From RCIO01 sp965232405 (GTDB taxonomy: Bacteria > Pseudomonadota > Alphaproteobacteria > Rhizobiales > Rhizobiaceae), in contig OZ246966.1 in the NCBI GenBank assembly GCA_965232405.1, positions 1,302,001-1,366,000 on the forward strand: a stretch of DNA of 64,000 nt, read 5' to 3'. This document shows positions 42,365 through 51,703 of the stretch, one piece after another. The notes under the pieces were generated by a model. The model was not told the origin of the DNA. It saw only the letters and a list, made by a program, of their open reading frames with translations, and did not search any database. The first letter of the stretch is position 1, and each line of letters begins with the position of its first letter. Made by a program: the position numbers and the translations under genes.

Positions 42365-43849
42365 TCAGCCTATGTCGCGGCAGACATATTTGAGATCGGT
42401 ATAGGCTTCCATTCCGTGGCGCGAGCCTTCGCGTGCGAGACCGGCCTGCTTGACGCCACCAAAGGGCACTGGCGCGCCAGTGATCTTGGTGCGGTTGACC
42501 GCCACCATGCCGAACTCCAGCTCCCGGCTGAAACGGGCGATACGGGCGGAGTCGGCAGTGTGCAGATAGGCGACCAAACCGGTTTCGGTCTCGTTGGCGC
42601 GCCGCAGCACATCCGCTTCGTCGCGGAAGGGCGTGAAGGCCGCCACCGGTCCGAACGTTTCTTCGCGGAAGATCGCGGCTGTTTCGGGCACGTCGGCCAG
42701 CACAGTCGGCTCGAAGAAATTCCTTCCCGCCTTGTGCACCTTTCCACCGGTGACCAGCCGCGCACCATGTTGGAGCGCGTCGGCGACGTGCTGCTGCTGT
42801 TTGGCGACGGCGCGGGCATTGATCAGCGGTCCGATGTCGGGATCGTCCATTCCCGCCCCAACCGTCATTGCCCGCACGCGCTCGGCAAATGCCGCCACGA
42901 AACGCTTGTAGATCGGCCGCTCGATATAGAAGCGGTTGGCGGCAAGGCAATCCTGCCCCGATGTGGCGAACTTGGCTGCAATTGCGCGATCAACGGCGCG
43001 GTCGACATCGCAATCGGCGAAGGCGATGAAGGGGGCGTGGCCGCCCAGTTCCATGATCAGACGCTTGATGGTCGGCGCGGACTGTTCGTAGAGCAGCCGT
43101 CCGACCTCGGTCGAGCCGGTGAATGAGACGGCGCGCACGCGCCGCGAGGCCGTCATCGCGCCGACAACCGTCCGTGCACTGCCGGTCAACACGTTGAACA
43201 CGCCGGCCGGAAAGCCTGCACGCTCGGCAAGCTCGGCCAGTGCAAGCGCCGAATACGGCGTCTCGGAGGACGGATGCGCCACAACCGTGCAGCCCGCAGC
43301 CAGCGCGGCGGCGGCCTTGCGGGTCAGCATCGCGGCGGGGAAGTTCCATGGCGTGACCAGAGCAGCGACGCCGACCGGCTGACGCATGACCTGCATCTCC
43401 GCATCGGCAAGATGCGAGGTGACGCTTTCGACATTCATGCGCAGCGCCTCGTCGGCATAGAAGTCGACGAAGGAAGCGGCATAGTCGATCTCGCCACGAG
43501 CCTCAGACAGCGGCTTGCCCTGTTCCTGCACCATCAGACGGGCGAGGTCTTCCTTCGCATCGAGGATCAAATCATGCCAGCGGCGCAGCACGGCCCGGCG
43601 TTCCTGCGGCTGACGCCTAGACCAGTCGGCGAAAGCGCGGTCAGCGGCCGCAATTGCCTTGTCGGTGTCCTCGGCCGTCAGCGCCGGAACAGTGCCAATA
43701 CGTGTGCCGTCCGCAGGATCGGCAACGTCGAGGCTCTCGCCACCGGAGCCTGCGGTCCAGGCGCCACCGATATAGGCGAACTCACGAAACAGACGCGGAT
43801 CATCCAGCACCGACAGGTCGGTCTTCTGCAGAATTGCGAGCGAAGGCAT
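42365..43849 (-). CDS. NAD(P)-dependent semialdehyde dehydrogenase (succinate-semialdehyde type, DoeC-like)
   Basis: A 494-residue aldehyde dehydrogenase. I start it at MPSLAILQK (43849), with AGGAG 10 nt upstream; 15 more residues are possible. Motifs are VTPWNFPAAMLTRK for cofactor binding, MELGGHAPFIAFADCD with the general base Glu, and SGQDCLAANRFYI with the catalytic Cys. By sequence it resembles GabD. In ectoine catabolism the enzyme in this position (DoeC/Ssd) oxidises aspartate semialdehyde to aspartate, which fits the neighbouring aminotransferase. It precedes the M24 gene by 7 nt. Confidence 0.88.
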   Translation of the reverse strand: MPSLAILQKTDLSVLDDPRLFREFAYIGGAWTAGSGGESLDVADPADGTRIGTVPALTAEDTDKAIAAADRAFADWSRRQPQERRAVLRRWHDLILDAKEDLARLMVQEQGKPLSEARGEIDYAASFVDFYADEALRMNVESVTSHLADAEMQVMRQPVGVAALVTPWNFPAAMLTRKAAAALAAGCTVVAHPSSETPYSALALAELAERAGFPAGVFNVLTGSARTVVGAMTASRRVRAVSFTGSTEVGRLLYEQSAPTIKRLIMELGGHAPFIAFADCDVDRAVDRAIAAKFATSGQDCLAANRFYIERPIYKRFVAAFAERVRAMTVGAGMDDPDIGPLINARAVAKQQQHVADALQHGARLVTGGKVHKAGRNFFEPTVLADVPETAAIFREETFGPVAAFTPFRDEADVLRRANETETGLVAYLHTADSARIARFSRELEFGMVAVNRTKITGAPVPFGGVKQAGLAREGSRHGMEAYTDLKYVCRDIG

Positions 43850-43963
43850 GGTGTTCGAGCTCCTCGTTTGAGTCGCCCGAACATGACCCGACACGCCCAG
43901 AAGTTTTTCTGGTACTGCCGCCCTTCAGCCAAATATTCTTTGGTATTGCTCGCCGGCCGTAGA

Positions 43964-44455
43964 TCAATCGTTGGCGCGTGATGCCGCAAGAAGTTCCAGC
44001 GGCCACGCATGGGCGGATTTCACCGGTTTGGTCATCACATAGGTAAAATAGCGCGCCAGCCCGACACGGGACTCGAGCAGGTGGTCAACAAGCCGCTGGT
44101 AGGCGTCGATATCGGTGGTCACAACCTGCAGGATATAGTCGAAACCACCGCCCACGGCCCAGCACGCCACAATCTCGTCAAGCGGCTGGACCGCGCGTTC
44201 GAAAGCCTGGAAATCCTCGCTGCGATGGCTCTCCAGTTCGGCTGCCATGAAGACCACGATATGCGGTGCAATCTTCTTCAGCGCGATCTCGGCGTGATAG
44301 CCGGAGATGACGCCGGCTTCTTCCAGTCGCTTCAGCCGTTCCCAGCAGGGCGCGGCGGAGAGATTTACCCGCTTGGCCAGTTCCGCCTTGGACAGCCGGC
44401 CTTCCCTGCCCAGGATCGCCAGAATTTTCAGATCGCGGTCGTCGAGCTTGAGCAT
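43964..44455 (-). CDS. Lrp/AsnC family regulator of the ectoine genes (DoeX/AsuR-like)
   Basis: A 163-residue regulator with an N-terminal AsnC helix-turn-helix (LSKAELAKRVNLSAAPCWER) and a C-terminal RAM effector domain (VGGGFDYILQVVTTDIDAYQ). It lies 6 nt after eutC and 114 nt before the aldehyde dehydrogenase start. DoeX in Halomonas is an Lrp-type protein in the same setting that binds upstream of doeA. An amino acid or an acetyl-diaminobutyrate isomer is the likely effector; this is inferred from the family and position. Confidence 0.87.
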   Translation of the reverse strand: MLKLDDRDLKILAILGREGRLSKAELAKRVNLSAAPCWERLKRLEEAGVISGYHAEIALKKIAPHIVVFMAAELESHRSEDFQAFERAVQPLDEIVACWAVGGGFDYILQVVTTDIDAYQRLVDHLLESRVGLARYFTYVMTKPVKSAHAWPLELLAASRAND

Positions 44456-44461
44456 GGCAGG

Positions 44462-45454
44462 TCACGCCGCAATCGTTACGCCAATGCCAGCGCTGGTGGC
44501 TGCGGCAACGGCAAAGGTGGCAATTGCGGTATCCTGCGCGCCAGTGCCGGTGAGGTCGCAGATCGTGACCTGCTCATCAGCGGTACGGCCGCGCCTCGCG
44601 CCGGTGACAATCTCGCCCAGTTCGGGTGGCGTGCCACCCTTCCACACGCCTCCGGCGATGGCGCTGCGCAATTCGCCGAGAAGTTCGGTCTGGCTGACGC
44701 GGTCGGCGACATAGAGATCGGCCGCAACAAGGGCTGCCGGGTCGATCTCGTTCTTTCCGGATTGGTCGGAGCCCATAGCCGTGATGTGCAGCCCGGGATG
44801 CAGCCAGCCGGCATTCAGCACAGGCTCCTCAGCAGGTGTCGTGGTCACGACGAGCTGGCTTTCGGCGACGAGCTTCGCAGGATCGCTTTCAGTGCGAACC
44901 GGAATGCCGAGCGCCTTTGCGAGGTCGGAAGCACAAGCACCGGCCTTCGCGCCATCCCTGCCCCAGACCAGCGCCTGCTTGAACGGCCGAACCAGATGCG
45001 CGGCCTGCATCTGCAGCCGCGCCTGAACGCCCGTTCCGATCACACCCGCCGTCTCGACACTTGCCGGAGCCAGATGGCGCGCTGCCACAGCGCCTGCGGC
45101 GGCAGTGCGCACATCGGTCAGATAACCATTGTCCAGTAGCAGCGCCTCGACCAGCCCGGTCTTGGCCGAAAACAGGATCATCAGACCGTTGAGGCTGGGC
45201 AGGCCGAGTTTCGGGTTGTCGAAAAAGCCCGGACTGACCTTGATGGCGAACCCGTCGAAGCCCGGAATGTAGGCCGTCTTCACATCCACCTCGCCATTGG
45301 CCTCCGGTATCGCCATCGACAGGATCGGCGGCATCACGACCTTGCCGGACGCCAGAGCCGCAAACGCCTTTTCCACCACGTCGATGGCCGCCAGATCGAG
45401 ATGCACGAATTTGCGCAAATCGGCTTCCGTCAGGATCTTGATTTCACGCGGCAT
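44462..45454 (-). CDS. eutC: Ectoine utilization protein EutC (ornithine cyclodeaminase family)
   Basis: A 330-residue NAD-binding protein of the ornithine cyclodeaminase/mu-crystallin family. Characteristic segments are KVSPGFFDNPKLGLPSLNG, LLDNGYLTDVRTAAAGAVAA and the Rossmann motif AGVIGTGVQARLQ. In Sinorhizobium-type clusters EutC acts with EutA and EutB, proposed to convert hydroxyectoine to ectoine. The start overlaps the end of eutB by 11 nt, so the two are translationally coupled. No eutA gene is in this window. Confidence 0.9.
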   Translation of the reverse strand: MPREIKILTEADLRKFVHLDLAAIDVVEKAFAALASGKVVMPPILSMAIPEANGEVDVKTAYIPGFDGFAIKVSPGFFDNPKLGLPSLNGLMILFSAKTGLVEALLLDNGYLTDVRTAAAGAVAARHLAPASVETAGVIGTGVQARLQMQAAHLVRPFKQALVWGRDGAKAGACASDLAKALGIPVRTESDPAKLVAESQLVVTTTPAEEPVLNAGWLHPGLHITAMGSDQSGKNEIDPAALVAADLYVADRVSQTELLGELRSAIAGGVWKGGTPPELGEIVTGARRGRTADEQVTICDLTGTGAQDTAIATFAVAAATSAGIGVTIAA

Positions 45455-46454
45455 AGGCGTGGCCCTTCAGGTGAAGATCGCCGAGCGACACATCCCTGCC
45501 GCTGACGATGTCGGTGAAGACCTTCATGTCGACATTGCGCCCGGTGACAATCGCAGCGATCGGTCCGTCGATGTCCCGCAGTTTGCCGGCCTCGAGTGCC
45601 GCGATACCAACCACGCTGGCGCCCTCCGCTACCATGCGCTCCTCATAATAGAGGCTTTGCATGGCGTCGTAGATCTCTTCCTCAGTGACCAGCACATAGT
45701 CGTCGAGCAGTTCGCGGCAAATCGGAAATGAGAGACGGTTGTCCATTCCCACACCGCCGCCGAGTGAATCGGCAAGGCTGGCGACTTCGTCGACCTCAAC
45801 AGGCTTGCCGGCGCGCACGGATTCAAACATCGCGGCTCCGCGGTCCATGGTGATGCCGATCACCTTGACGTCCGGCTTGATCGCCTTGGCGGCAAGCGCC
45901 ACTCCCGCTGCCAGCCCGCCGCCCGAAAGCGGCACGAGGATTGCCGCTAGATCGGGGCGCTCCTCGAGAAGTTCAAGCCCAATCGTGCCTTGCCCGGCAA
46001 TCACGCGGGGATCGTCAAATGGCGAGATCTCAACCAGCCCCTCTTCCGTTGCGAGCCGCCGGCATTCGATCTGCGCATCGTCCTGGCTGTTGCCGGCAAT
46101 GCGCACCTCGGCGCCCAGCGCCCTGATACCATCGACCTTGGCCTGTGGCACAAGCGAGGACATGCAGATCACGGCCCTCAAGCCACGCGCCCGGGCGGCA
46201 TACGCAATGCCGCGACCGTGATTGCCGGTCGAACAGCAGGTTACGCCCGGAATGCCGTCCGGCAGGTTGAACACGGCGTTGACCGCGCCGCGCAGTTTGA
46301 AGGCACCGATTGGCTGTGTGATTTCCAGCTTGAGCAGGAATTCCTGTCCCGCAAGCCGGCTCAGATATGGCGACGGCACCAGCGGCGTACGCGCGGCAAC
46401 GCCCGAGATTGTGCGGCCGGCGGACTTGATGTCAGCCAATGTCGGTTTACCCAT
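45444..46454 (-). CDS. eutB: Hydroxyectoine utilization dehydratase EutB (threonine dehydratase-like)
   Basis: A 336-residue fold-type II PLP enzyme. The PLP lysine is Lys53 in PIGAFKLRGAVNA, the phosphate-binding loop is VPLSGGGLAAGVAL, and CCSTGNHGRGIAYAARARG is typical of serine/threonine dehydratase relatives. There is no C-terminal regulatory ACT domain, which argues against biosynthetic threonine deaminase. With eutC overlapping its end, it is assigned to hydroxyectoine use. It is divergent from the doeA gene across 175 nt. Confidence 0.9.
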   Translation of the reverse strand: MGKPTLADIKSAGRTISGVAARTPLVPSPYLSRLAGQEFLLKLEITQPIGAFKLRGAVNAVFNLPDGIPGVTCCSTGNHGRGIAYAARARGLRAVICMSSLVPQAKVDGIRALGAEVRIAGNSQDDAQIECRRLATEEGLVEISPFDDPRVIAGQGTIGLELLEERPDLAAILVPLSGGGLAAGVALAAKAIKPDVKVIGITMDRGAAMFESVRAGKPVEVDEVASLADSLGGGVGMDNRLSFPICRELLDDYVLVTEEEIYDAMQSLYYEERMVAEGASVVGIAALEAGKLRDIDGPIAAIVTGRNVDMKVFTDIVSGRDVSLGDLHLKGHAYAA

Positions 46455-46486
46455 ATCCAGTCAGCCGCTGATGAGTGGTGCTGTGT

Positions 46487-46588
46487 TGTGCACATCACCA
46501 CGCCAGACGAGATTGTGTCAACGAACAAATCCCCTCTGGCTGGTACTTTCTGCTTTCCAGAAATTCGCCAAGGCAATAGATGTACACA
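46487..46588. promoter_or_regulatory. Divergent eutB/doeA control region with two palindromes
   Basis: TGTGCACA at 46487-46494 and TGTACA at 46581-46586 (within TGTACACA) are perfect palindromes, one near each divergent start. Two related TGT...ACA elements fit either a GntR (FCD) dimer site or a DoeX/Lrp-controlled region; both regulator types are encoded close by. No clear -10/-35 pair stands out. Confidence 0.35.
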
Positions 46589-46629
46589 ATAGACCTGCGA
46601 TGCAGTGAACATCAGTTTCAGGAGGAACG

Positions 46630-47814
46630 ATGCCGGCCGAAACCCTGCCATTCAGCAAAGCCGAATATGACCGCCGCATCGGCAAGGTCCGCGCCGCGAT
46701 GTCCGACCGGGGCATTGATGTTCTGTTTATCGAAGATCCCTCCAACATGGCCTGGCTGACCGGCTATGACGGCTGGTCATTCTACGTGCATCAGGGCGTC
46801 ATCGTGTTCCATGACGCCGATCCGATCTGGTGGGGCCGCTCACAGGACGCGAACGGCGCAATCCGGACCGTGTGGATGTCCGATGAGCGGGTGCTGAGTT
46901 ATCCCGATCATTATGTGCAGTCGACAACCGTCCACCCGATGCAGGAACTGGCGGCGCATCTGCGCGCGCATGGCTATGGCGGCAAGCGCATCGGCGTTGA
47001 ACTGGAAAATTACTACTTCTCCGCCAAGGCCTATCTGGTCATGCGGGATGAACTTCCAGATGCCGAATTCATCGACGCTACGGGGCTGGTCAACTGGCAG
47101 CGCGCCGTGAAGTCTGACGAAGAAATCACCTTCATGCGGCGCGCCGCCCGCATCTCCGAGAAGATCATCGACGGCATCATGGAGCGGGTCGAACCGGGGC
47201 TCAAGAAGAACGATCTGGTGGCCGAAATCTACGCGGACGCCGTGCGCGGCGTGGACGATGATTGGGGTGAGTACCCGGCCATCGTCCCGCTTCTGCCGAG
47301 CGGATCGGACGCTGCCGCACCGCACCTGACCTGGGACGGGCGTCGGTTTGAAGAAGGTCAGGCGACATTCTTCGAGATCGCGGGCTGTTATCGACGTTAC
47401 CATGCGCCGTTTTGCCGTACGGTGTTTCTGGGCAAGCCGCCGCAGCACATGCTCGATGCAGAAAAGGCGCTGGTAGAGGGAATGGAAGCAGGGCTGGAGG
47501 CAGCGCGCGCAGGCAACCCAGCGGGCGCAGTCGCGCAGGCGCTGTTCAACTCGCTGGAAAAGGCAGGCATCCACAAGGACAGCCGATGCGGATATCCGAT
47601 CGGTCTGTCCTATCCGCCGGACTGGGGCGAGCGCACCATCTCGTTCCGCAAGGACGATGAGACGATCCTTGAACCGGGCATGACGTTCCACTTCATGCCG
47701 GGGCTCTGGATGGCGGACTGGGGGCTCGAAATCACCGAGAGCATCATGATCCGGGACAGCGGGCCGGCCGAATGTTTGTGCAACCGGCCACGCAAGCTGT
47801 TCGTAAAGGATTAG
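46630..47814 (+). CDS. doeA: Ectoine hydrolase DoeA/EutD (M24 creatinase-like)
   Basis: A 394-residue creatinase-fold enzyme that opens the ectoine ring to N-acetyl-2,4-diaminobutyrate. An N-terminal domain with DPSNMAWLTGYDGWSFYVHQ, highly characteristic of ectoine hydrolases, precedes the catalytic domain. Metal ligands of true M24 peptidases are replaced (ATFFEIAGCYRRYHAPFCRT), as expected for this metal-independent class. ATG 46630 has AGGAGG 6 nt upstream, the best ribosome site in the region. It is first in a doeA-M20 deacetylase-gntR unit and divergent from eutB. Confidence 0.9.
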   Translation: MPAETLPFSKAEYDRRIGKVRAAMSDRGIDVLFIEDPSNMAWLTGYDGWSFYVHQGVIVFHDADPIWWGRSQDANGAIRTVWMSDERVLSYPDHYVQSTTVHPMQELAAHLRAHGYGGKRIGVELENYYFSAKAYLVMRDELPDAEFIDATGLVNWQRAVKSDEEITFMRRAARISEKIIDGIMERVEPGLKKNDLVAEIYADAVRGVDDDWGEYPAIVPLLPSGSDAAAPHLTWDGRRFEEGQATFFEIAGCYRRYHAPFCRTVFLGKPPQHMLDAEKALVEGMEAGLEAARAGNPAGAVAQALFNSLEKAGIHKDSRCGYPIGLSYPPDWGERTISFRKDDETILEPGMTFHFMPGLWMADWGLEITESIMIRDSGPAECLCNRPRKLFVKD

Positions 47815-47824
47815 AGCCGACGCC

Positions 47825-48985
47825 ATGACTACACTTGCGCGGACCCGCGACATTCTCGGCGAACTGATCGGGTTTCCGACCGTTTCGTCGGACAGCAATC
47901 TGGAACTCATCACCTATGCCGCAACGCTTCTCAGCGAGGCGGGTGCGACACTTTCCATCTCGCGCAACGAAACCGGCGAAAAGGCCAATCTGTTCGCTAC
48001 GCTCGGACCGCAGGTGGATGGCGGCATCGTGCTTTCCGGCCATACCGACGTCGTGCCCGTCGAAGGCCAGGAATGGACCGGCGATCCCTTCGTCATGAGA
48101 GAACACGACGGCAAGCTCTTCGGGCGCGGCGCCTGCGACATGAAGGGTTTCATCGCGGCATGTCTGGCGATGGCGCCGGACTTCGCGGAACTGGAGTTGA
48201 AACGCCCGCTGCATTTCGCCTTCACCTATGACGAGGAAATCGGCTGTTGCGGCGCACGAGCGCTGATGGAGGAAATTGCAAAGTCGGAGTTCAGGCCGTC
48301 GGTGGCGATCATTGGCGAACCGACTGAAATGCGGGTCATTGAAGGTCACAAGGGCTGCTACGAATACACAACTGAATTCACCGGACTGGAAGGCCACGCG
48401 TCGGAGCCGGATCGCGGGGTCAACGCGGTTGAGTATGCCGTGCGCTACATCGCGCAACTGATGGATTTCGGCGACCAGCTCAAATCACGCGCGCCGGCGG
48501 GTAGCCGTTTCGATCCGCCGTGGACAACGGTTCAGGTCGGCCGGATCGGTGGCGGGGCGGCGCGAAACGTGATTGCCGGACAATGCGAAGTCGAGTGGGA
48601 AATGCGGCCGGTTCAGTCGGCCGATGCTGATTTCGTCAAATCCGGTATGGGAGCATTTGTCGATGATGTCCTGCGGCCGGCGATGAAGGCGGTCAGCGCC
48701 GATGCCGATATCATCACCCACACGATCGGCGAGGTGGAAGGGCTGCAGGTTGCAAGCGAATCCGAGGCGCGCGACATCGTTTCGGAACTCACCGGCGCCA
48801 GCGACGCTGACGTCGTTGCGTTCGGAACCGAAGCCGGCCTGTTTCAGGCTGCAGGAATGTCCGCCGTGATCTGCGGACCGGGATCGATCGCGCAGGCACA
48901 CAAGCCGGATGAATATATCGAGCTCGACCAGCTTCAGGCCTGCCTCGACATGCTCGAAAAACTGAAGGCGAAAGTGAGCCGTTGA
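47825..48985 (+). CDS. M20 family deacetylase, ArgE-like; candidate N-acetyl-diaminobutyrate deacetylase
   Basis: A 386-residue zinc-dependent deacetylase of the acetylornithine deacetylase type. The metal and catalytic motifs are intact: SGHTDVVPV, GRGACDMKGF, TYDEEIGCCGA, IGEPTEM and the C-terminal GPGSIAQAHKPDEYI. It lies 10 nt after doeA and overlaps the GntR gene by 4 nt. In known ectoine pathways the deacetylation step is done by EutE/DoeB of the aspartoacylase family, which is absent here. Acetyl-diaminobutyrate is a one-carbon-shorter analogue of acetylornithine, so substitution by this enzyme is chemically plausible. True acetylornithine deacetylase is the alternative. Confidence 0.86.
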   Translation: MTTLARTRDILGELIGFPTVSSDSNLELITYAATLLSEAGATLSISRNETGEKANLFATLGPQVDGGIVLSGHTDVVPVEGQEWTGDPFVMREHDGKLFGRGACDMKGFIAACLAMAPDFAELELKRPLHFAFTYDEEIGCCGARALMEEIAKSEFRPSVAIIGEPTEMRVIEGHKGCYEYTTEFTGLEGHASEPDRGVNAVEYAVRYIAQLMDFGDQLKSRAPAGSRFDPPWTTVQVGRIGGGAARNVIAGQCEVEWEMRPVQSADADFVKSGMGAFVDDVLRPAMKAVSADADIITHTIGEVEGLQVASESEARDIVSELTGASDADVVAFGTEAGLFQAAGMSAVICGPGSIAQAHKPDEYIELDQLQACLDMLEKLKAKVSR

Positions 48986-49701
48986 CACCGGACGGCCCAA
49001 ACATCTCAGAGCAACCCTCCCCGGACGAGGGCGCGCGTGAGCGGTTCGAGCGCATCTACAATGTTCTGCGCGCGCGCATCTGCCTGCTGGACTATCCACC
49101 CGGAGAGCGGTTGCGTGAGGAGGATCTGGCAGACGAGTTCGGCGTCAGCCGCACCCCGATACGCCGCGTGCTGGCAACGCTCGAGGCGGAGGGGCTGCTG
49201 CGTTCCGTGCACGGTGTCGGAACGATCGTAACCGACAGCGACGTCGACGAACTGGAACAGGTCTATCAGTTGCGGGTCGAACTCGCCGAATTGACCGGCA
49301 AACTGTCACCGGTCACCCCCGACGCGACAATGGTTCGCGAGTTCAGATCCGTACTGGCGCGGTGCCAGGCGCTGGTCGGAAATCCCGATGCGCGGGAGTT
49401 TGCGCGCATCAACATGGATTTCTTCCACCTGCTCAATTCGCTGACCAGCAACGAACCGCTCAGGGAGTTCAGCGAGAGGCTTTATTACCAGACCACCCGC
49501 ATCTGGCTGACAACCGCTTCACGGCTCAGCCAGTACGAAGAGATGCTGACCAGCGAGATCGAAATATTTCAACGCGAGGTGGCAGCCATCGTGGACGCGA
49601 TAGAAGTGGGCGACCTCGACGTGGTCGGCTTCATTCGCCGGGCGCATGTGTCGATGAGCTTTCACAGGCTGCGGAACGAAGCGCGGCGCGCAACGCGCTA
49701 A
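48982..49701 (+). CDS. GntR family regulator (FCD subfamily)
   Basis: A 239-residue regulator with an N-terminal winged helix (GERLREEDLADEFGVSRTPI) and an FCD effector domain of helices. The start is TTG 48982, overlapping the upstream stop (TTGA), so translation is coupled to the deacetylase gene. It probably controls the doeA operon or the divergent eut genes, a role that the MocR-type EnuR has in other bacteria; no EnuR is beside the cluster here. Convergent with ligI after 18 nt. Confidence 0.87.
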   Translation: MTPDGPNISEQPSPDEGARERFERIYNVLRARICLLDYPPGERLREEDLADEFGVSRTPIRRVLATLEAEGLLRSVHGVGTIVTDSDVDELEQVYQLRVELAELTGKLSPVTPDATMVREFRSVLARCQALVGNPDAREFARINMDFFHLLNSLTSNEPLREFSERLYYQTTRIWLTTASRLSQYEEMLTSEIEIFQREVAAIVDAIEVGDLDVVGFIRRAHVSMSFHRLRNEARRATR

Positions 49702-49719
49702 GCCGGCCTAATACTACTC

Positions 49720-50595
49720 TTACGACCAGTAGAGCCGCATCGGGTTGTCGACCAGCAGTTTTTGCTGGGCCGCCGCGTCCGGCACGATCTTCGGAATGAA
49801 ATCGACCAGATTGCCATCGTCGGGCATATGGGATTTCAGATTGGGATGCGGCCAGTCGGTGCCCCACAGAACCCGGTCGGGACATAGCTCGGCGATGCGT
49901 TTTGCGAACGGCACCACATCGTCATAGGCCGGCGGGCCCGAGACGGTCAGCCGTTCCGGGCAAGTGACCTTGGACCAGAACTTGTCGTCCTTCATCAGTT
50001 CCACGAACCGCTCGAAATCAGGGTGGTCGACACCCTTTGTCACGTCCGGTCGCGCCATATGGTCGAACACGACGGTTGTGGGGAGTTGTTTGAGGAACGG
50101 GATGGTTTCTTCCAGATCCTGCGCTTCGAGATAGACGACGATGTGCCAGCCGAAAGCCCTGATCTTGTCGGCAATGGTCAGAAACACTTCCTTGGGCGTT
50201 GCGTCCACGAGACGTTTGACGAAGTTGAAGCGCACACCCTTCACGCCCGCCTCATCCATCTCGGCCAGTTCTTTTTCGGTGATGTCCGCCCCGACCGATG
50301 CGATGCCCTTGGCAAGGCCGTTCGAGGCACGGCAGGCATCGACCATGGCCCGGTTGTCCTTGCCGTGACAGGTCGCCTGAACAACGACATTGCGCGAGAA
50401 GCCGAGGAAGTCGCGAAGTTCGAACAGCTGCTGTTTCGAGGCGTCACAGGGCGTGTATTTGCGTTCCGGCGCAAACGGAAATTCCGCTTCCGGCCCAAAG
50501 ACGTGGCAATGCGCGTCCACAGCGCCGTCCGGCAGCTTGAATTTCGGTTTCGAGGGGCTGGGATGGAAGGGCAGCCAATCGGGATCCATAGGCAT
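49720..50595 (-). CDS. ligI: 2-pyrone-4,6-dicarboxylate hydrolase
   Basis: Opens the lactone 2-pyrone-4,6-dicarboxylate to 4-oxalomesaconate. It is a 291-residue amidohydrolase, about the length of Sphingobium LigI. Visible motifs are VDAHCHVFGPEAEFPFAP, VVQATCHGKDNRAMVDACR, FDHMARPDVTKGVDHPDF and the C-terminal WGTDWPHPN with the catalytic Asp. It is last in the minus-strand unit galB-ligK-galD-ligI, 17 nt after galD. The product of LigC, encoded on the divergent arm, is its substrate. Confidence 0.93.
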   Translation of the reverse strand: MPMDPDWLPFHPSPSKPKFKLPDGAVDAHCHVFGPEAEFPFAPERKYTPCDASKQQLFELRDFLGFSRNVVVQATCHGKDNRAMVDACRASNGLAKGIASVGADITEKELAEMDEAGVKGVRFNFVKRLVDATPKEVFLTIADKIRAFGWHIVVYLEAQDLEETIPFLKQLPTTVVFDHMARPDVTKGVDHPDFERFVELMKDDKFWSKVTCPERLTVSGPPAYDDVVPFAKRIAELCPDRVLWGTDWPHPNLKSHMPDDGNLVDFIPKIVPDAAAQQKLLVDNPMRLYWS

Positions 50596-50612
50596 CGGGT
50601 TTCGGTCCTCGT

Positions 50613-51680
50613 CTAGTCTTCGTGCGCGAAAACGGTGCCGTCGAACAGCTTGCGCGCCGTGCGCAGAATTGCAGCGCTTTGCACGCCGCCGTCAGAATCG
50701 AGCGTGGCGATGACCGACATTTCACCGGTCGGATGTTCAATCGAGAGCGTGCGCTCCGAACCCGTGCCTGTCGCAGCGATTTCGGCTGCGGGCGAACCCG
50801 GCAGCAGGCACGCGGTCGCAACGCTGACCGCGCCCAGCACGCCGATGGCGTCGTGGCACGAATGCGGAATGAAGGTGCGGGTCGAGATCGCGCCACCATT
50901 TGTGGCAGGCGACACCATCGTCATCTTGGGAACGGACTTCTTGGACACATCGCCCAGATTCATCATCGGCCCGGCCTTGGCGCGGATCGCCTCAAGCTTT
51001 TGGCGCAGCGCCGTGTTGGCTTCCAGCGTCTTGGGATCTTCGTCGCCGGAAATGCCCATGTCGGCAGCCCGCATGACCACGCAGGGCATGCCGTTATCGA
51101 TGAGCGTAACCTGAATGCCTTCGATCTCGTCAACAACATTGCCGGTCGGCAGCAGCGCGCCGCAGGACGATCCCGCCGTGTCCTTGAACTCGATGGGGAT
51201 CGGCGCGGAAGTACCCGGCACCCCGTCAATATGCGCGCCACCCTTGTAGGTGACCTTGCCGCCGGGCGTTTCCACGCGAGCCTCAGCCAGTTGCCCGGTG
51301 TTTTCCATGTAGATCCTGACCGGGGTGACGCCGTCCTTGGCGGCAACCAGCCCGCGCTCGATGGCGAACGGACCAATCCCGGCAAGGATGTTGCCGCAGT
51401 TCTGCGCATCGGTGACGATGGCCTGATCCACGAATACCTGCAGGAACAAATAGTTCACATCGGCATCGTCTCGGTCCGATCTGGATACCACGCCGATCTT
51501 GGAGGTCAGCGGATGCGCGCCGCCCATGCCGTCGATCTGCCGGGCATCAGGCGAACCCATCACACCCAGCAGGAACTTGTCGCGCTCGCCAACATCCTGC
51601 GGCAGGTCGGCGGCCAGAAAATAGCCGCCCTTCGAGGTGCCGCCACGCATCCACATACAGGGAGCAGATACCTCACCCAT
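50613..51680 (-). CDS. galD: 4-oxalomesaconate tautomerase (PrpF-like)
   Basis: A 355-residue diaminopimelate-epimerase-fold isomerase of the PrpF family. It tautomerises 4-oxalomesaconate so that the hydratase can act. Family motifs are MWMRGGTSKGGYFLAADLP, IDGMGGAHPLTSKIGVVS, DAQNCGNILAGIGPFAIE and IPHSCHDAIGVLGAVSVAT. Within PrpF relatives, GalD and LigU catalyse related but distinct isomerisations; pairing with a GalB-type hydratase favours GalD. ATG 51680 has GGGAGA upstream. 23 nt separate it from ligK. Confidence 0.88.
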   Translation of the reverse strand: MGEVSAPCMWMRGGTSKGGYFLAADLPQDVGERDKFLLGVMGSPDARQIDGMGGAHPLTSKIGVVSRSDRDDADVNYLFLQVFVDQAIVTDAQNCGNILAGIGPFAIERGLVAAKDGVTPVRIYMENTGQLAEARVETPGGKVTYKGGAHIDGVPGTSAPIPIEFKDTAGSSCGALLPTGNVVDEIEGIQVTLIDNGMPCVVMRAADMGISGDEDPKTLEANTALRQKLEAIRAKAGPMMNLGDVSKKSVPKMTMVSPATNGGAISTRTFIPHSCHDAIGVLGAVSVATACLLPGSPAAEIAATGTGSERTLSIEHPTGEMSVIATLDSDGGVQSAAILRTARKLFDGTVFAHED

Positions 51681-51703
51681 CTCGTCTCTCCCTGAGCCCG
51701 GCT

